NCBI RefSeq assembly: GCF_035481615.1 | Contig: NZ_JAYKOT010000003.1 | Location: forward strand, 620,001 to 684,000 | DNA: 64,000 nucleotides | Origin: Citroniella saccharovorans | GTDB lineage: Bacteria; Bacillota; Clostridia; Tissierellales; Peptoniphilaceae | Direction of reading: 5' to 3' | In this document: in pieces, positions 25,916 to 34,743 of the stretch | Numbering within the stretch: position 1 is the stretch's first letter | How the letters are laid out: every line of letters starts with the position of its first letter | Notes under the pieces: generated by a model | What the model was told of the DNA's origin: nothing | What the model saw: the letters and a program-made list of their open reading frames with translations, nothing else | Databases searched by the model: none | Made by a program: the position numbers and the translations under genes

Positions 25916-27770
25916 ATGTTTAATATTAAAGAAGAATTAAATAAACTCCCAGATAGTCCGGGAGTTTATTTAATGAAAAATTCTGATGGCGAAATTATCT
26001 ATGTCGGAAAGGCTATTTCACTTAAAAATAGGGTAAGGTCATATTTTAATAATAGTTCTAAGGGTGCAAAAGTTATTAGTATGGTCTCTCATGTTGAGAG
26101 TTTTGAATATATTTTAGTTTCTAACGAAGTTGAAGCACTTGTTTTAGAGAGTAATTTTATAAAAGAAAAAAAAACCTAAATACAATATTCTTTTAAGAGA
26201 TGACAAGACTTATCCTTATATCGCTATAAAAAATGAAAAATTTCCAAGATTAGTTAAAACAAGAGAAGCAAATAGTAATAAAGATGAATATTTTGGACCA
26301 TACCCAAATGCTTATGCAGCTAATGAAGCTGTTACTCTTTTAAATAAAATTTTTAAGCTGAGAACATGCAATTTGAACTTTGAAAAGGGACAAAGACTTT
26401 CAAGACCATGCTTAAATTATTATATAGGTATGTGTATGGGGCCTTGCATAGATAAGGCTGATGAAGATATTTATCTTGAAAATATTACTAAAGTTAGAGA
26501 ATTTTTAAAAGGTAAAACTAAAGATGTAATTTCTTTTTTAGAAGAGAAAATGAATCAAGAATCATCTTTGTTGAGATATGAGAATGCAGCTAAGTATAGG
26601 GATTATATTAATGAGATTAAGGTTTTATCTATTAAACAAAAAATAACAAATACAAATGAAACTGATGCTGATTTTATAGCACTAATTAGGGGAGACAGGT
26701 ACCACTGCGTTTCGGTTTTTTATATGAGAGATGGGAAAATAGTTGACCGAGTTAATTATTTTATGAAAGATGACTATAATGAGTCAGATGAACTTGTATT
26801 GAGCTCCTTTCTAAAACAATATTATATATCACAAAATTATATTCCTAAAAATATAAACGTAGATATTATTCCAGATGAAATGGAATTAATTGAAGAGTTT
26901 TTAACTTCTAGAGCGGGATATAGGGTTTATTTAAATGAAGTAAAGATAGGAAATAAAAAAGATATATTAAATTTAGTAAAAGAAAATGCTAAAGAAGCAT
27001 TAAAAAAATATGAAAGTAGAAAAAGAAAAAAAGAAAAGATGATACCTCTTGGATTAGAACAATTGATGGAGGTTTTATCTATTTCAAATCTTTATAGGAT
27101 TGAATGCTATGATATATCAAATATTTCTGGAAAAATGTCAGTAGGATCTATGGTAGTATTTAAAAATGGAATTAAATCCCCGAATGACTACAGAAAATTT
27201 AAAATCAAAACTGTAGAGGGACCAAATGATTATAAAAGTATGGAGGAAGTTATTGAGAGAAGATTCATGAGATATATTAGTGAACAAAACAACAATATAA
27301 GCTCTTCTTTTTCTGAAAAGCCAGACTTAGTAATTATGGATGGGGGAAGTGGACAAGTTAATTCTTGCAAAAAGTCACTTTCAAAACTTGGGGTAAGTGT
27401 AAGTGTGATTGGCTTAGTAAAGGATGACAAACATAGGACAAATAAGATTGAGTACAATGGTATAGAGATACCTCTTAAAATGTCTAGTCCACTATATAGA
27501 TTTCTATACTCTATTCAAGAAGAAGCACATAGATTTGCTATAACATATCATAGAAGTTTAAGGTCTAAGGCACTGAAAAAATCTTCATTAGACAATATAG
27601 AAGGGGTTGGACCAAAAAGGAAAATGAGCCTTATGAAACATTTTAAGACCATTGATAATATTAAAAAAGCAGAAATTAGTGAACTATTAGATGCACCAAG
27701 TATGAATAATTTGGTTGCGGAAAATATTTATAATTATTATAGGAGTGATCATGAAGTCGATAACGATTAA
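25916..27770 (+). pseudogene. uvrC: Excinuclease ABC subunit C, interrupted by a single-base frameshift
   Basis: Two ORFs together encode one UvrC of about 617 residues. The first (25916-26179) carries the GIY-YIG nuclease ('SPGVYLMKNSDGEIIYVGKA'). After K-E-K-K it runs out of frame in an A9 tract at 26166-26174. Removing one A joins it to 'PKYNILLRDDKTYPYIAIKNEKFPRLVKTRE...YFGPYPN', which continues into the second ORF (annotatable from 26373) with 'CLNYYIGMCMGPC', the UVR motif, the RNase H-like C-terminal nuclease ('IECYDISNISG', 'LVIMDGGSGQV') and the HhH end ('NIEGVGPKRKMSLMKHF'). UvrC makes both cuts in nucleotide excision repair. Everything outside the A9 is intact, so sequencing error or slippage is more likely than true decay. 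Confidence 0.9.
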
Positions 27771-28671
27771 AGAAATTCAAGAAAAACTAAATTTAGATAT
27801 TATTGTTAAAAGCTCTGATTTTGAAACAAGATCTATAACTAATGATGAGGTAAATAGGCCAGGTCTACAGCTTGCAGGTTATATGGAAGGATTTCCATTT
27901 AAAAGGTTGCAGCTTATTGGAAAGGTTGAAGCTGATTATCTTAAAGAAATTGACGATAAAATAAAGTACCAAAGATTTAAGGACATTTTATCTTATCCAA
28001 TACCAGCACTAATTTTTACTCACAATAATGAAATTTCAGATCAAATAATAGAACTTGCAAAGTATCATAATAAAACTATTTTAAGAACGTCTTTAACAAC
28101 TACAAGACTTATTACAAGACTTGCAAAATTTTTAGATGAAGTTTTTGCTGAGGAAGTAACAATTCACGCTGATCTTCTAGAAGTTTTTGGTATGGGTGTT
28201 TTAATTACAGGAGATTCTTCTGTTGGTAAGTCTGAAACAGCCCTTGACCTTATCACTAGAGGTCATAGGTTAGTTGCAGATGATGTAGTTGATGTAGTAA
28301 AACTTGACGGAGGTTTGAGAGGTCAAAGTCCAAAAAATATTAGACATTTTTTAGAAATTAGAGGAATTGGAATAATAGATATTCAAAGGTTATATGGTAT
28401 AGGAAGTGTAAAGCCAGATACATTTATAGATGTTGTTATTCATCTTGAACCTTGGGATGATAAAAAAGAGTATGATAGATTAGGCCTAGATGACTATTAT
28501 ACCGAAATCTTAGGCGAGAAAATTCCTATTATAAACGTTCCAGTTAAGCCTGGAAGAAATATAGCTATGATAGTTGAAGTTGCGATAAGAAATACTAGAC
28601 AAAAAAATTTAGGATACAATGCTGCTGTTGAATTAAACAAAAGACTTATTGAGGATATGAATAAAAAATAA
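27751..28671 (+). CDS. hprK: HPr kinase/phosphorylase
   Basis: Bifunctional enzyme that phosphorylates and dephosphorylates Ser46 of HPr in Firmicute carbon control. I place the start at ATG 27751 (MKSITIKEIQEK; TAGGAGTG ribosome site), giving 306 residues, the normal length; the open frame extends upstream to a TTG at 27715 but that is inside uvrC and lacks support. Walker A is G154-D-S-S-V-G-K160-S161, followed by 'GHRLVADDVVD' and the HprK signature 'EIRGIGIIDIQRLYGIGSV', then 'PVKPGRNIAMIVEVAIRN'. It overlaps the uvrC end by 20 bases. Confidence 0.95.
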   Translation: MKSITIKEIQEKLNLDIIVKSSDFETRSITNDEVNRPGLQLAGYMEGFPFKRLQLIGKVEADYLKEIDDKIKYQRFKDILSYPIPALIFTHNNEISDQIIELAKYHNKTILRTSLTTTRLITRLAKFLDEVFAEEVTIHADLLEVFGMGVLITGDSSVGKSETALDLITRGHRLVADDVVDVVKLDGGLRGQSPKNIRHFLEIRGIGIIDIQRLYGIGSVKPDTFIDVVIHLEPWDDKKEYDRLGLDDYYTEILGEKIPIINVPVKPGRNIAMIVEVAIRNTRQKNLGYNAAVELNKRLIEDMNKK

Positions 28672-28682
28672 AAATATACAAA

Positions 28683-28711
28683 TTGACATTATTTTATTTG
28701 TTTTATATACT
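28683..28711 (+). promoter_or_regulatory. Strong promoter of nifJ (PFOR)
   Basis: Perfect -35 TTGACA (28683-28688), 17-bp spacer, TATACT (28706-28711). The predicted leader is about 65 nt and contains the dyad at 28723-28748. Confidence 0.8.
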
Positions 28712-28722
28712 ATTCATAGAGG

Positions 28723-28748
28723 ATATTACTTACATATTATTGTAATAT
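28723..28748. promoter_or_regulatory. Inverted repeat in the nifJ leader
   Basis: ATATTAC (28723-28729) and its exact complement GTAATAT (28742-28748) separated by 12 bases, just after the predicted start site. It could be an operator or a weak RNA hairpin. Confidence 0.35.
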
Positions 28749-28784
28749 TCCTGTTTAAAATTATTAAATTAAGGGGGATATGAA

Positions 28785-31700
28785 ATGGCAAAACATTTTA
28801 AAACAATGGATGGAAATACAGCTGCTGCTCATGTAGCTTATGCTTTTAGTGAAGTTGCTGCTATCTATCCTATCACACCATCATCTAACATGGCTGAATA
28901 TGTAGATGAATGGGCTGCAAATGGAAGAAAAAATATATTTGGCCAAGAAGTTTTAGTTTCAGAAATGCAATCTGAAGCAGGTGCAGCAGGTGCTGTGCAT
29001 GGTTCTTTAGTTGCAGGTTCTCTAACCTCCACTTTTACAGCATCTCAAGGCTTATTACTTATGATTCCAAACATGTATAAAATAGCTGGAGAACTTCTTC
29101 CTGGAGTATTCCATGTATCTGCTAGAGCTCTTGCAACACACGCTTTAAGTATTTTTGGAGACCATCAAGATGTTATGGCTACAAGACAAACTGGATTTGC
29201 TTTACTTTCTTCTTCTTCTGTTCAAGAAGCTATGGACCTTGCTGCAGTTGCACATCTTTCTGCAATCAAAGGTAGAGTTCCATTTTTACACTTCTTTGAT
29301 GGATTTAGAACTAGCCATGAAATTCAAAAAATAGAAGTTCTTGATTATGAAGATCTTGCAAAACTTGTTGATTATGATGCAGTAAATGAATTTAGAGCTA
29401 GAAGTTTAAATCCAAACAAACCAAAAACAATGGGTACTGCTCAAAACGGTGATATATATTTCCAAGCTGTAGAAGCTTCAAACAACCTTCTATAAAGACA
29501 TAGTAGGAATCACAGAAAATTACTTCAAAGAAATCTCTAAGTTAACTGGAAGAGATTATGACCTATTTAATTACTACGGAGCAGAAGATGCTGAAAGAGT
29601 AATAGTTGCAATGGGATCAGTAAATGAATGTATAGAAGAAGTTGTTGACTACTTAAATAGTAAGGGAGAAAAAGTTGGCTTATTAAAAGTTAGACTTTAC
29701 AGACCTTTCTCTAAAAAACATTTCTTAGACAAAATGCCAAGTACAGTTAAGAAAATAGCTGTTTTAGATAGAACAAAAGAAAAAGGATCAATTGGAGAAC
29801 CTCTTTACTTAGATGTTAAGGGTGTTTATTATGATGAAGATAAAAAACCTGTACTTGTTGGCGGTAGATATGGTCTTGGTTCAAAAGATACAACTCCTTC
29901 TCAAATTAATGCAGTATTTGAAAATCTAAAAGAAGATAATCCAAAATCTGATTTCACTATAGGAATCAATGATGATGTTACTCATAAATCTCTTGAAATA
30001 AAAGAACAAATCAATACTTCAGATCCTTCAACTATTAGATGTAAATTCTGGGGATATGGATCTGATGGAACTGTAGGAGCTAATAAACAAGCAATAAAAA
30101 TTATCGGTGATGGCACTGATATGTATGCTCAAGCTTATTTCGATTATGACTCTAAAAAATCTGGTGGGGTTACAATGTCTCACTTAAGATTTGGTAAAAA
30201 CCCAATTAGATCTACTTATTTAATTGATGAAGCTGATTTTATTTCATGTTCTAGACAAGCCTACGTTTACACTTATGATTTATTAAAAGGTTTAAAGAAA
30301 GGTGGAACATTCCTTCTAAACACTATTTGGTCAGAAGAAGAACTTGAAAAACATCTACCTAATAAATTAAAGAGATTTATCGCTCAAAATGATATTAAAT
30401 TCTATATTATTAATGCTTCAAAAATAGCTGGAGAAATTGGACTAGGAAATAGAACAAATATGGTAATGCAATCTGCATTCTTTAAATTATCAGAAGTTCT
30501 TCCACTAGATCAAGCAACAGCAGCTCTAAAAGATTCTATCAAAAAGACTTATGGTAGAAAGGGTGACGATGTTGTTAACATGAACTACAAAGCTGTAGAC
30601 ATGGGAATAGAAGCTCTAGTTAAAATAGAAGTTAAAGATTCATGGAAAAACCTTGAAGATGAAACACATGTAGATATGTCAAGACCTACATTTGTGAGAG
30701 AAGTTGCTGATCCAATCAATAGACAAGAAGGATACTCACTTCCAGTTTCTAAATTTGTAGGTAGAGAAAATGGAGAATTCCCAAATGGAACTTCTCAATA
30801 TGAAAAGAGAGGTATTGCTCTATTTGTTCCAGAATGGCAAATAGATCACTGCATACAATGTAACCAATGTTCTTATGTTTGTCCTCACGCCGTTATTAGA
30901 CCATTCTTAGTAACAGAAGAAGAAAAATCTAATGCACCTGAAGGATTTGAAACTAAGAAAGCTCTTGGAAAGGGAGTAGAAGATTTAACATTTAGAATTC
31001 AAGTTTCTCCTGCAGATTGTACAGGTTGTGGAAACTGTGCTGATGTTTGTCCATCTAAAGAAAAATCTTTAGTTATGAAACCTTTTGAAGAACAATATAT
31101 TAAAGAAAAAGATAATTGGGATTATGCAGTTAAAAATATTTCTTACAAAGATGAATACTTCCAAGATACTATGCTTAAGGGATCACAATTTAAGCAACCA
31201 CTTCTTGAATTCTCAGGAGCATGTGCTGGATGTGGTGAAACTCCTTATGCAAAACTAGTAACTCAATTATTTGGCGATAGAATGCTTATAGCTAATGCTA
31301 CTGGATGTTCTTCTATTTGGGGAGCTTCAGCACCTGCTACAGTATTCTGTACAAATAAAGATGGATGCGGACCTGCTTGGGCTAACTCTCTATTTGAAGA
31401 CAATGCAGAATATGGATATGGTATGGCTCTTGCTTCAAGAAAAATTAGAGAAAAAATTAGAGATTTAATGCATGAATTCTTAGATTTAAAATTAAATTCA
31501 AAATTAAATGAACATTTCCAAAAATGGTTAGATGGTTATAAAGACGCTAAAGTTTCAAAAGTTGAAACTGGCGAAATAATTCCACTTCTAGATCAAAAAA
31601 CTGGAAATGAAGAAGCAGATAAGATTTTAAAACAAATTATAGATAGAAAAGAATACCTAATAAAGAGATCTGTTTGGGTATTTGGTGGAGATGGCTGGGC

Positions 31701-32319
31701 ATACGATATCGGATTTGGCGGACTTGACCATGTTCTTGCATCAGGAGAAGATATAAATGTTTTAGTATTTGATACTGAAGTTTACTCAAATACTGGTGGA
31801 CAATCTTCTAAGGCTACTCCAACTGCTGCAGTAGCTAAATTCGCTGCATCAGGAAAGAAAGTTAAGAAGAAAGACCTTGGTTTAATAGCTCAAACTTATG
31901 GATATGTTTATGTAGCTCAAATTGGTATGGGTGCAAATATGAATCAAACACTTAAAGCACTACACGAAGCTGAAAGCTATGATGGACCATCATTAGTTAT
32001 GGCATACGCTCCATGTATCAACCACGGTATTAGAACTGGTATGGGAACAGCTCAAAAGCACATTAAGAAAGCTGTTGAATGTGGTTATTGGCATCTATAC
32101 AGATTCGATCCAAGACTTAAAGAAGAAGGAAAGAATCCATTTATACTAGATTCTAAAGAACCTACAGAATCATTCCAAGACTTTATAAGATCAGAAGTTA
32201 GATATACTTCACTTGCTAAGTCATTCCCTGAAAAAGCAGAAGAATTATTTGCTAAAGCTGAAGAAGACTCTAAGGAAAGATATAAAACTTATAAAGAATT
32301 AGCTGAAAAACAATTCTAA
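28785..32319 (+). pseudogene. nifJ: Pyruvate:ferredoxin (flavodoxin) oxidoreductase, interrupted by a single-base frameshift
   Basis: Oxidises pyruvate to acetyl-CoA and CO2 while reducing ferredoxin, the likely electron source for the Rnf complex. As two ORFs (28785-29495 and annotatable from 29611) it would be about 1177 residues, normal for single-chain PFOR. Domain I starts 'DGNTAAAHVAYAFSEVAAIYPITPSS'. One extra C at 29486-29487 ('AACAACC TTC') breaks the frame; deleting it gives 'SNNFYKDIVGITENYFKEISKLTGRDYD' reading on. Later come domain III, the two-cluster ferredoxin domain ('CIQCNQCSYVCPH', 'CTGCGNCADVCPS'), 'CAGCGETPYAKL', and the TPP-binding 'GGDGWAYDIGFGGLDHV'. GGGGG ribosome site. 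The gene looks otherwise pristine. Confidence 0.9.
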
Positions 32320-32330
32320 TAAAGATTTTC

Positions 32331-32358
32331 AAACTCCCACTTTTGTGGGAGTTTTTTT
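32331..32358 (+). terminator. Intrinsic terminator after nifJ
   Basis: Perfect stem AAACTCCCAC/GTGGGAGTTT with TTTT loop and T7 tail. Confidence 0.92.
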
Positions 32359-32432
32359 ATTGTGCGCTTTAGCATGAATAAACCACCAGCTATGCTGGTG
32401 GTAGAAAAATAAGCTTTAGCTTCAAGCAAAAA

Positions 32433-32489
32433 ACCTCCCATGATAAACTATTTATGTTACTGGCAGTAGCATAGACAGAAAAGGGAGGT
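32433..32489 (+). promoter_or_regulatory. Leader pairing that hides the tnpA ribosome site
   Basis: ACCTCCC at 32433-32439 is perfectly complementary to GGGAGGT at 32483-32489, which is the Shine-Dalgarno of tnpA. A smaller inner hairpin (GTTACT/AGTAGC) fills the loop. Leader sequestration of this sort is established for IS200. Confidence 0.65.
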
Positions 32490-32496
32490 ATCCTAA

Positions 32497-32970
32497 ATGG
32501 ATAATAATAGTTTATCACATACATCATGGAATTGTAAGTATCATATAGTATTTGCTCCAAAATATAGAAGACAAGTAATATATGGAAGGTTAAAACAAGA
32601 TATAGGAAAAATATTAAGGGACTTATGTGATAGAAAAGGAATAAGCATAATAGAAGCAGAATGTTGTCCAGACCATATTCATATGTTGTTAGAAATTCCA
32701 CCGAAATACAGCATATCTCAAACAATGGGCTATTTAAAAGGAAAAAGTAGTTTGATAATATTTGATAGACATGCAAACTTAAAATACAAATACGGAAATA
32801 GACATTTTTGGTGCAGAGGATATTATGTAGATACAGCAGGAAAAAATGCGAAAAAAATACAAGAATATATAAAAAATCAATTAAAAGAAGATTACATGGC
32901 AGACCAAATAAGCATTAAAGAATTTGTAGACCCGTTTACGGGAGAGCAAGTAAACAAAAGCAAAAAGTAA
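32497..32970 (+). CDS. tnpA: IS200/IS605-family Y1 transposase TnpA
   Basis: 157 residues, full length for an IS200-type single-strand transposase. 'SWNCKYHIVFAPKYRRQVIYG' starts the fold; the HUH metal motif is H60-I-H62 in 'CCPDHIHMLLEIPP'; 'FWCRGYYVDTAGKN' follows, and the catalytic tyrosine should be Y124 in 'IQEYIKNQ'. The enzyme cuts and joins single-stranded ends next to the flanking hairpins. The C-terminus ('FVDPFTGEQVNKSKK') is intact, so the enzyme may be active, although its right end hairpin is broken by the other IS. Confidence 0.93.
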   Translation: MDNNSLSHTSWNCKYHIVFAPKYRRQVIYGRLKQDIGKILRDLCDRKGISIIEAECCPDHIHMLLEIPPKYSISQTMGYLKGKSSLIIFDRHANLKYKYGNRHFWCRGYYVDTAGKNAKKIQEYIKNQLKEDYMADQISIKEFVDPFTGEQVNKSKK

Positions 32971-33080
32971 GGTGCTTTAGCACCAGCTGTGAAAATTGGT
33001 GCACGAGAAAGAAAGTTCGAAGCATGAAATGCTGCCGGTAACAGCCCCTTATAGGGGCAAAACAAACCACCGGCTTATGA

Positions 33081-33135
33081 ACTGACCCCAAAAAGTTGGA
33101 CCTAAAAAAACCAACTTTGAGGAGGTCAGTTTTTT
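33081..33135 (+). terminator. Inward-facing terminator-like hairpin at left end of the IS3 element
   Basis: ACTGACC (33081-33087) pairs with GGTCAGT (33124-33130), enclosing a second stem AAAGTTGG/CCAACTTT; a T6 run follows. The outer stem includes part of the GGAGGT ribosome site of the transposase. Transcripts entering from the left would fold this way. Confidence 0.55.
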
Positions 33136-33136
33136 C

Positions 33137-34558
33137 ATGACAAAATATAGTACAGAATTTAAGATGAAAATAGTACAAGAATACTTAAATAAAGAAGGAG
33201 GATATAAATATTTAACTGATAAATATGGACTCAGTGATCATTCAGTAGTCAGAAGATGGGTAAATTCATACAAAACACAAGGATATGAAGGCTTAAAAAT
33301 TTCTAGAAAAAATAATAGTTACTCTTTCGAATTTAAGAAGAATATAGTAAACTTGTACTTAACAGGAGAAATGTCCTATCAAGAACTTTCTAATCAATTT
33401 AAGATTAATAATCCAGCGATCATTGCTAGATGGGTAATTGATTTTAGAAATCAAGGACTTGATGGACTTAGACCTAAAAAGAGAGGAAGACCTTCAAGTA
33501 TGACTAAAGATAAAAATAATGAAAAAGAAAAAGAACAAGTAAAGAAAGAATATTCTAAGGAAGGGATAGACGAAATTGCTGAACTTAAAGATAAGCTTTA
33601 CTGGGCACAAATGGAAATAGATTTTCTAAAAAAAAAAGATGGAATTAGAGGACGAGGAAGATCAGAAAATGAGAGAATGGCTAGAATAATTCACTCATTA
33701 AGAGAAAAATATCCACTAAAAGATTTACTTAAACAATTTAATTTTCCAAAATCAACATACATGTATTGGCAAAAAAGATTTGATAGAAAAAATAAAGATG
33801 AAGCCTTTGAGAATCAAATCAAGAAAATGAGAAAAGATAATCCAAACTATGGATACAGAAGAATACATGCGATGCTTAGAAGACTTGGAATTTTAATAAA
33901 CAAGAAAAAAGTTCAAAGGTTGGTACAGAAGCTGAAACTTCAGGTAACAAACTTTGCACGTAAATCAAGAAAATATTACTCATACAAGGGAACAGTAGGT
34001 AAAGTAGCACCAAATAGGATAAAAAGAAGATTTAAAACATCTGTAGTACATCAAAAAATCACAACAGATACAAGTGAATTCAAATACTATGAAACAGATA
34101 AGTATGGGAATATGCAAGTAAAAAAACTTTACTTAAATCCTTTCTTGGATATGTTTAATGGAGAAATCATTAGCTATTCAATAACAACTTCACCTACATT
34201 AGATGCAATAATAACATCACTTGAAGAAGCAATTTCAAAGACTTCAGATTGCAAGTTTAAAAGAATATTCCATTCAGATCAAGGATGGGCATATCAATTA
34301 AAACAATATACTGAAAAATTAGAATCTAATGGAATTTTACAGAGTATGTCAAGAAAAGGAAATTGCTTAGATAATTCTCCTATGGAGAATTTCTTCGGGA
34401 TATTAAAACAAGAAATTTACTATGGTAGAACGTTTAAATCATTTAACGAACTAAAAAAGACAATAGAAGAATATATAAAATATTACAATGAAGATAGAAT
34501 AAAAGAAAAACTTGGATATTTAAGTCCAGTTGAATATAGGAAATTGAATGCAGCTTAG
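33137..34558 (+). CDS. IS3-family transposase, OrfA and OrfB fused in one frame
   Basis: 473 residues. Residues 1-125 hold two helix-turn-helix units ('MTKYSTEFKMKIVQEYL...', '...YSFEFKKNIVNLYLTGEMSYQELSNQF'), followed by a Lys/Glu helix and 'EIAELKDKLYWAQMEIDFLKKK', the OrfA leucine-zipper-like end. OrfB follows: 'PNYGYRRIHAMLRRLGI', then the rve integrase core with D311 ('TTDTSEF'), D381 ('FHSDQGW') and E417 ('ENFFGILKQE'), spaced as a canonical DD(35)E. Most IS3 elements need a -1 frameshift to fuse the two; here the frames are already joined across an A10 tract at about 33627-33636. GAGGAGG ribosome site. Confidence 0.9.
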   Translation: MTKYSTEFKMKIVQEYLNKEGGYKYLTDKYGLSDHSVVRRWVNSYKTQGYEGLKISRKNNSYSFEFKKNIVNLYLTGEMSYQELSNQFKINNPAIIARWVIDFRNQGLDGLRPKKRGRPSSMTKDKNNEKEKEQVKKEYSKEGIDEIAELKDKLYWAQMEIDFLKKKDGIRGRGRSENERMARIIHSLREKYPLKDLLKQFNFPKSTYMYWQKRFDRKNKDEAFENQIKKMRKDNPNYGYRRIHAMLRRLGILINKKKVQRLVQKLKLQVTNFARKSRKYYSYKGTVGKVAPNRIKRRFKTSVVHQKITTDTSEFKYYETDKYGNMQVKKLYLNPFLDMFNGEIISYSITTSPTLDAIITSLEEAISKTSDCKFKRIFHSDQGWAYQLKQYTEKLESNGILQSMSRKGNCLDNSPMENFFGILKQEIYYGRTFKSFNELKKTIEEYIKYYNEDRIKEKLGYLSPVEYRKLNAA

Positions 34559-34564
34559 CTGCGA

Positions 34565-34580
34565 TTTCCCCTAGGGGAAA
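34565..34580. repeat. 16-bp perfect palindrome inside IS3 element
   Basis: TTTCCCCTAGGGGAAA directly after the transposase stop codon. Confidence 0.6.
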
Positions 34581-34588
34581 TATGAGGA

Positions 34589-34627
34589 CAAAAAAACCAG
34601 AGACAAATATTTCTAAATGTCTCTGGT
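34589..34627 (-). terminator. Inward-facing terminator at right end of the IS3 element
   Basis: On the minus strand the stem TGTCTCTGG/CCAGAGACA (34597-34605 with 34618-34626) is followed by TTTTTTT. It would stop transcripts entering the element from the right. Confidence 0.7.
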
Positions 34628-34694
34628 ATAAAGTCCAACTTTTTGGGGTCACCTTATTAGCCGGTGGTTATGATTTTAAATCTACATATAAATT

Positions 34695-34723
34695 TTGATT
34701 TATTGGCCTTGTATGGATATAAT
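34695..34723 (+). promoter_or_regulatory. Promoter of the folC-murB-rapZ-yvcK operon
   Basis: TTGATT (34695-34700), 17-bp spacer, TATAAT (34718-34723), 20 bp before the folC ATG. It lies just outside the IS pair, so the operon kept its promoter. Confidence 0.7.
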
Positions 34724-34743
34724 ATAGATAAGTAGGTGATAAT

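Larger units (their letters stand above)
33079..34653 (+). mobile_element. IS3-family insertion sequence (IS150-like), inserted in the IS200 right hairpin
   Basis: Inverted ends TGACCCCAAAAAGTTGGAC (33083-33101) and the exact reverse complement (34633-34651), 19 bp, perfect. TTAT directly outside on both sides (33075-33078 and 34654-34657) is the probable 4-bp target duplication, giving an element of 1575 bp. Removing the element and one TTAT restores a perfect hairpin of the IS200 right end. One transposase ORF with intact DDE residues. Confidence 0.88.
32362..34680 (+). mobile_element. IS200-type element (IS200/IS605 family), interrupted by an IS3-family insertion
   Basis: Left end carries the hairpin ACCACCAGC-TAT-GCTGGTGGT (32382-32402); the right end carried ACCACCGGCT-TATT-AGCCGGTGGT, now split between 33066-33078 and 34654-34668 by the inserted IS. 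Such subterminal hairpins are what the Y1 transposase binds. Only tnpA is present (no tnpB), as in the IS200 group. Outer boundaries are approximate because this family leaves no target duplication. It sits just after the nifJ terminator. Confidence 0.8.

Noticed and set aside
27715..27750. Upstream TTG start for hprK
   Set aside because: It lies in uvrC, has no ribosome site and adds residues not found in the family; ATG 27751 has TAGGAGTG and gives normal length.
32390..32776. Minus-strand ORF of 128 codons opposite tnpA
   Set aside because: It crosses the IS200 left hairpin, is hydrophobic by chance of AT-rich sequence and has no ribosome site.
34681..34743. Riboswitch upstream of folC
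   Set aside because: Promoter to start distance leaves a leader of under 20 nt.
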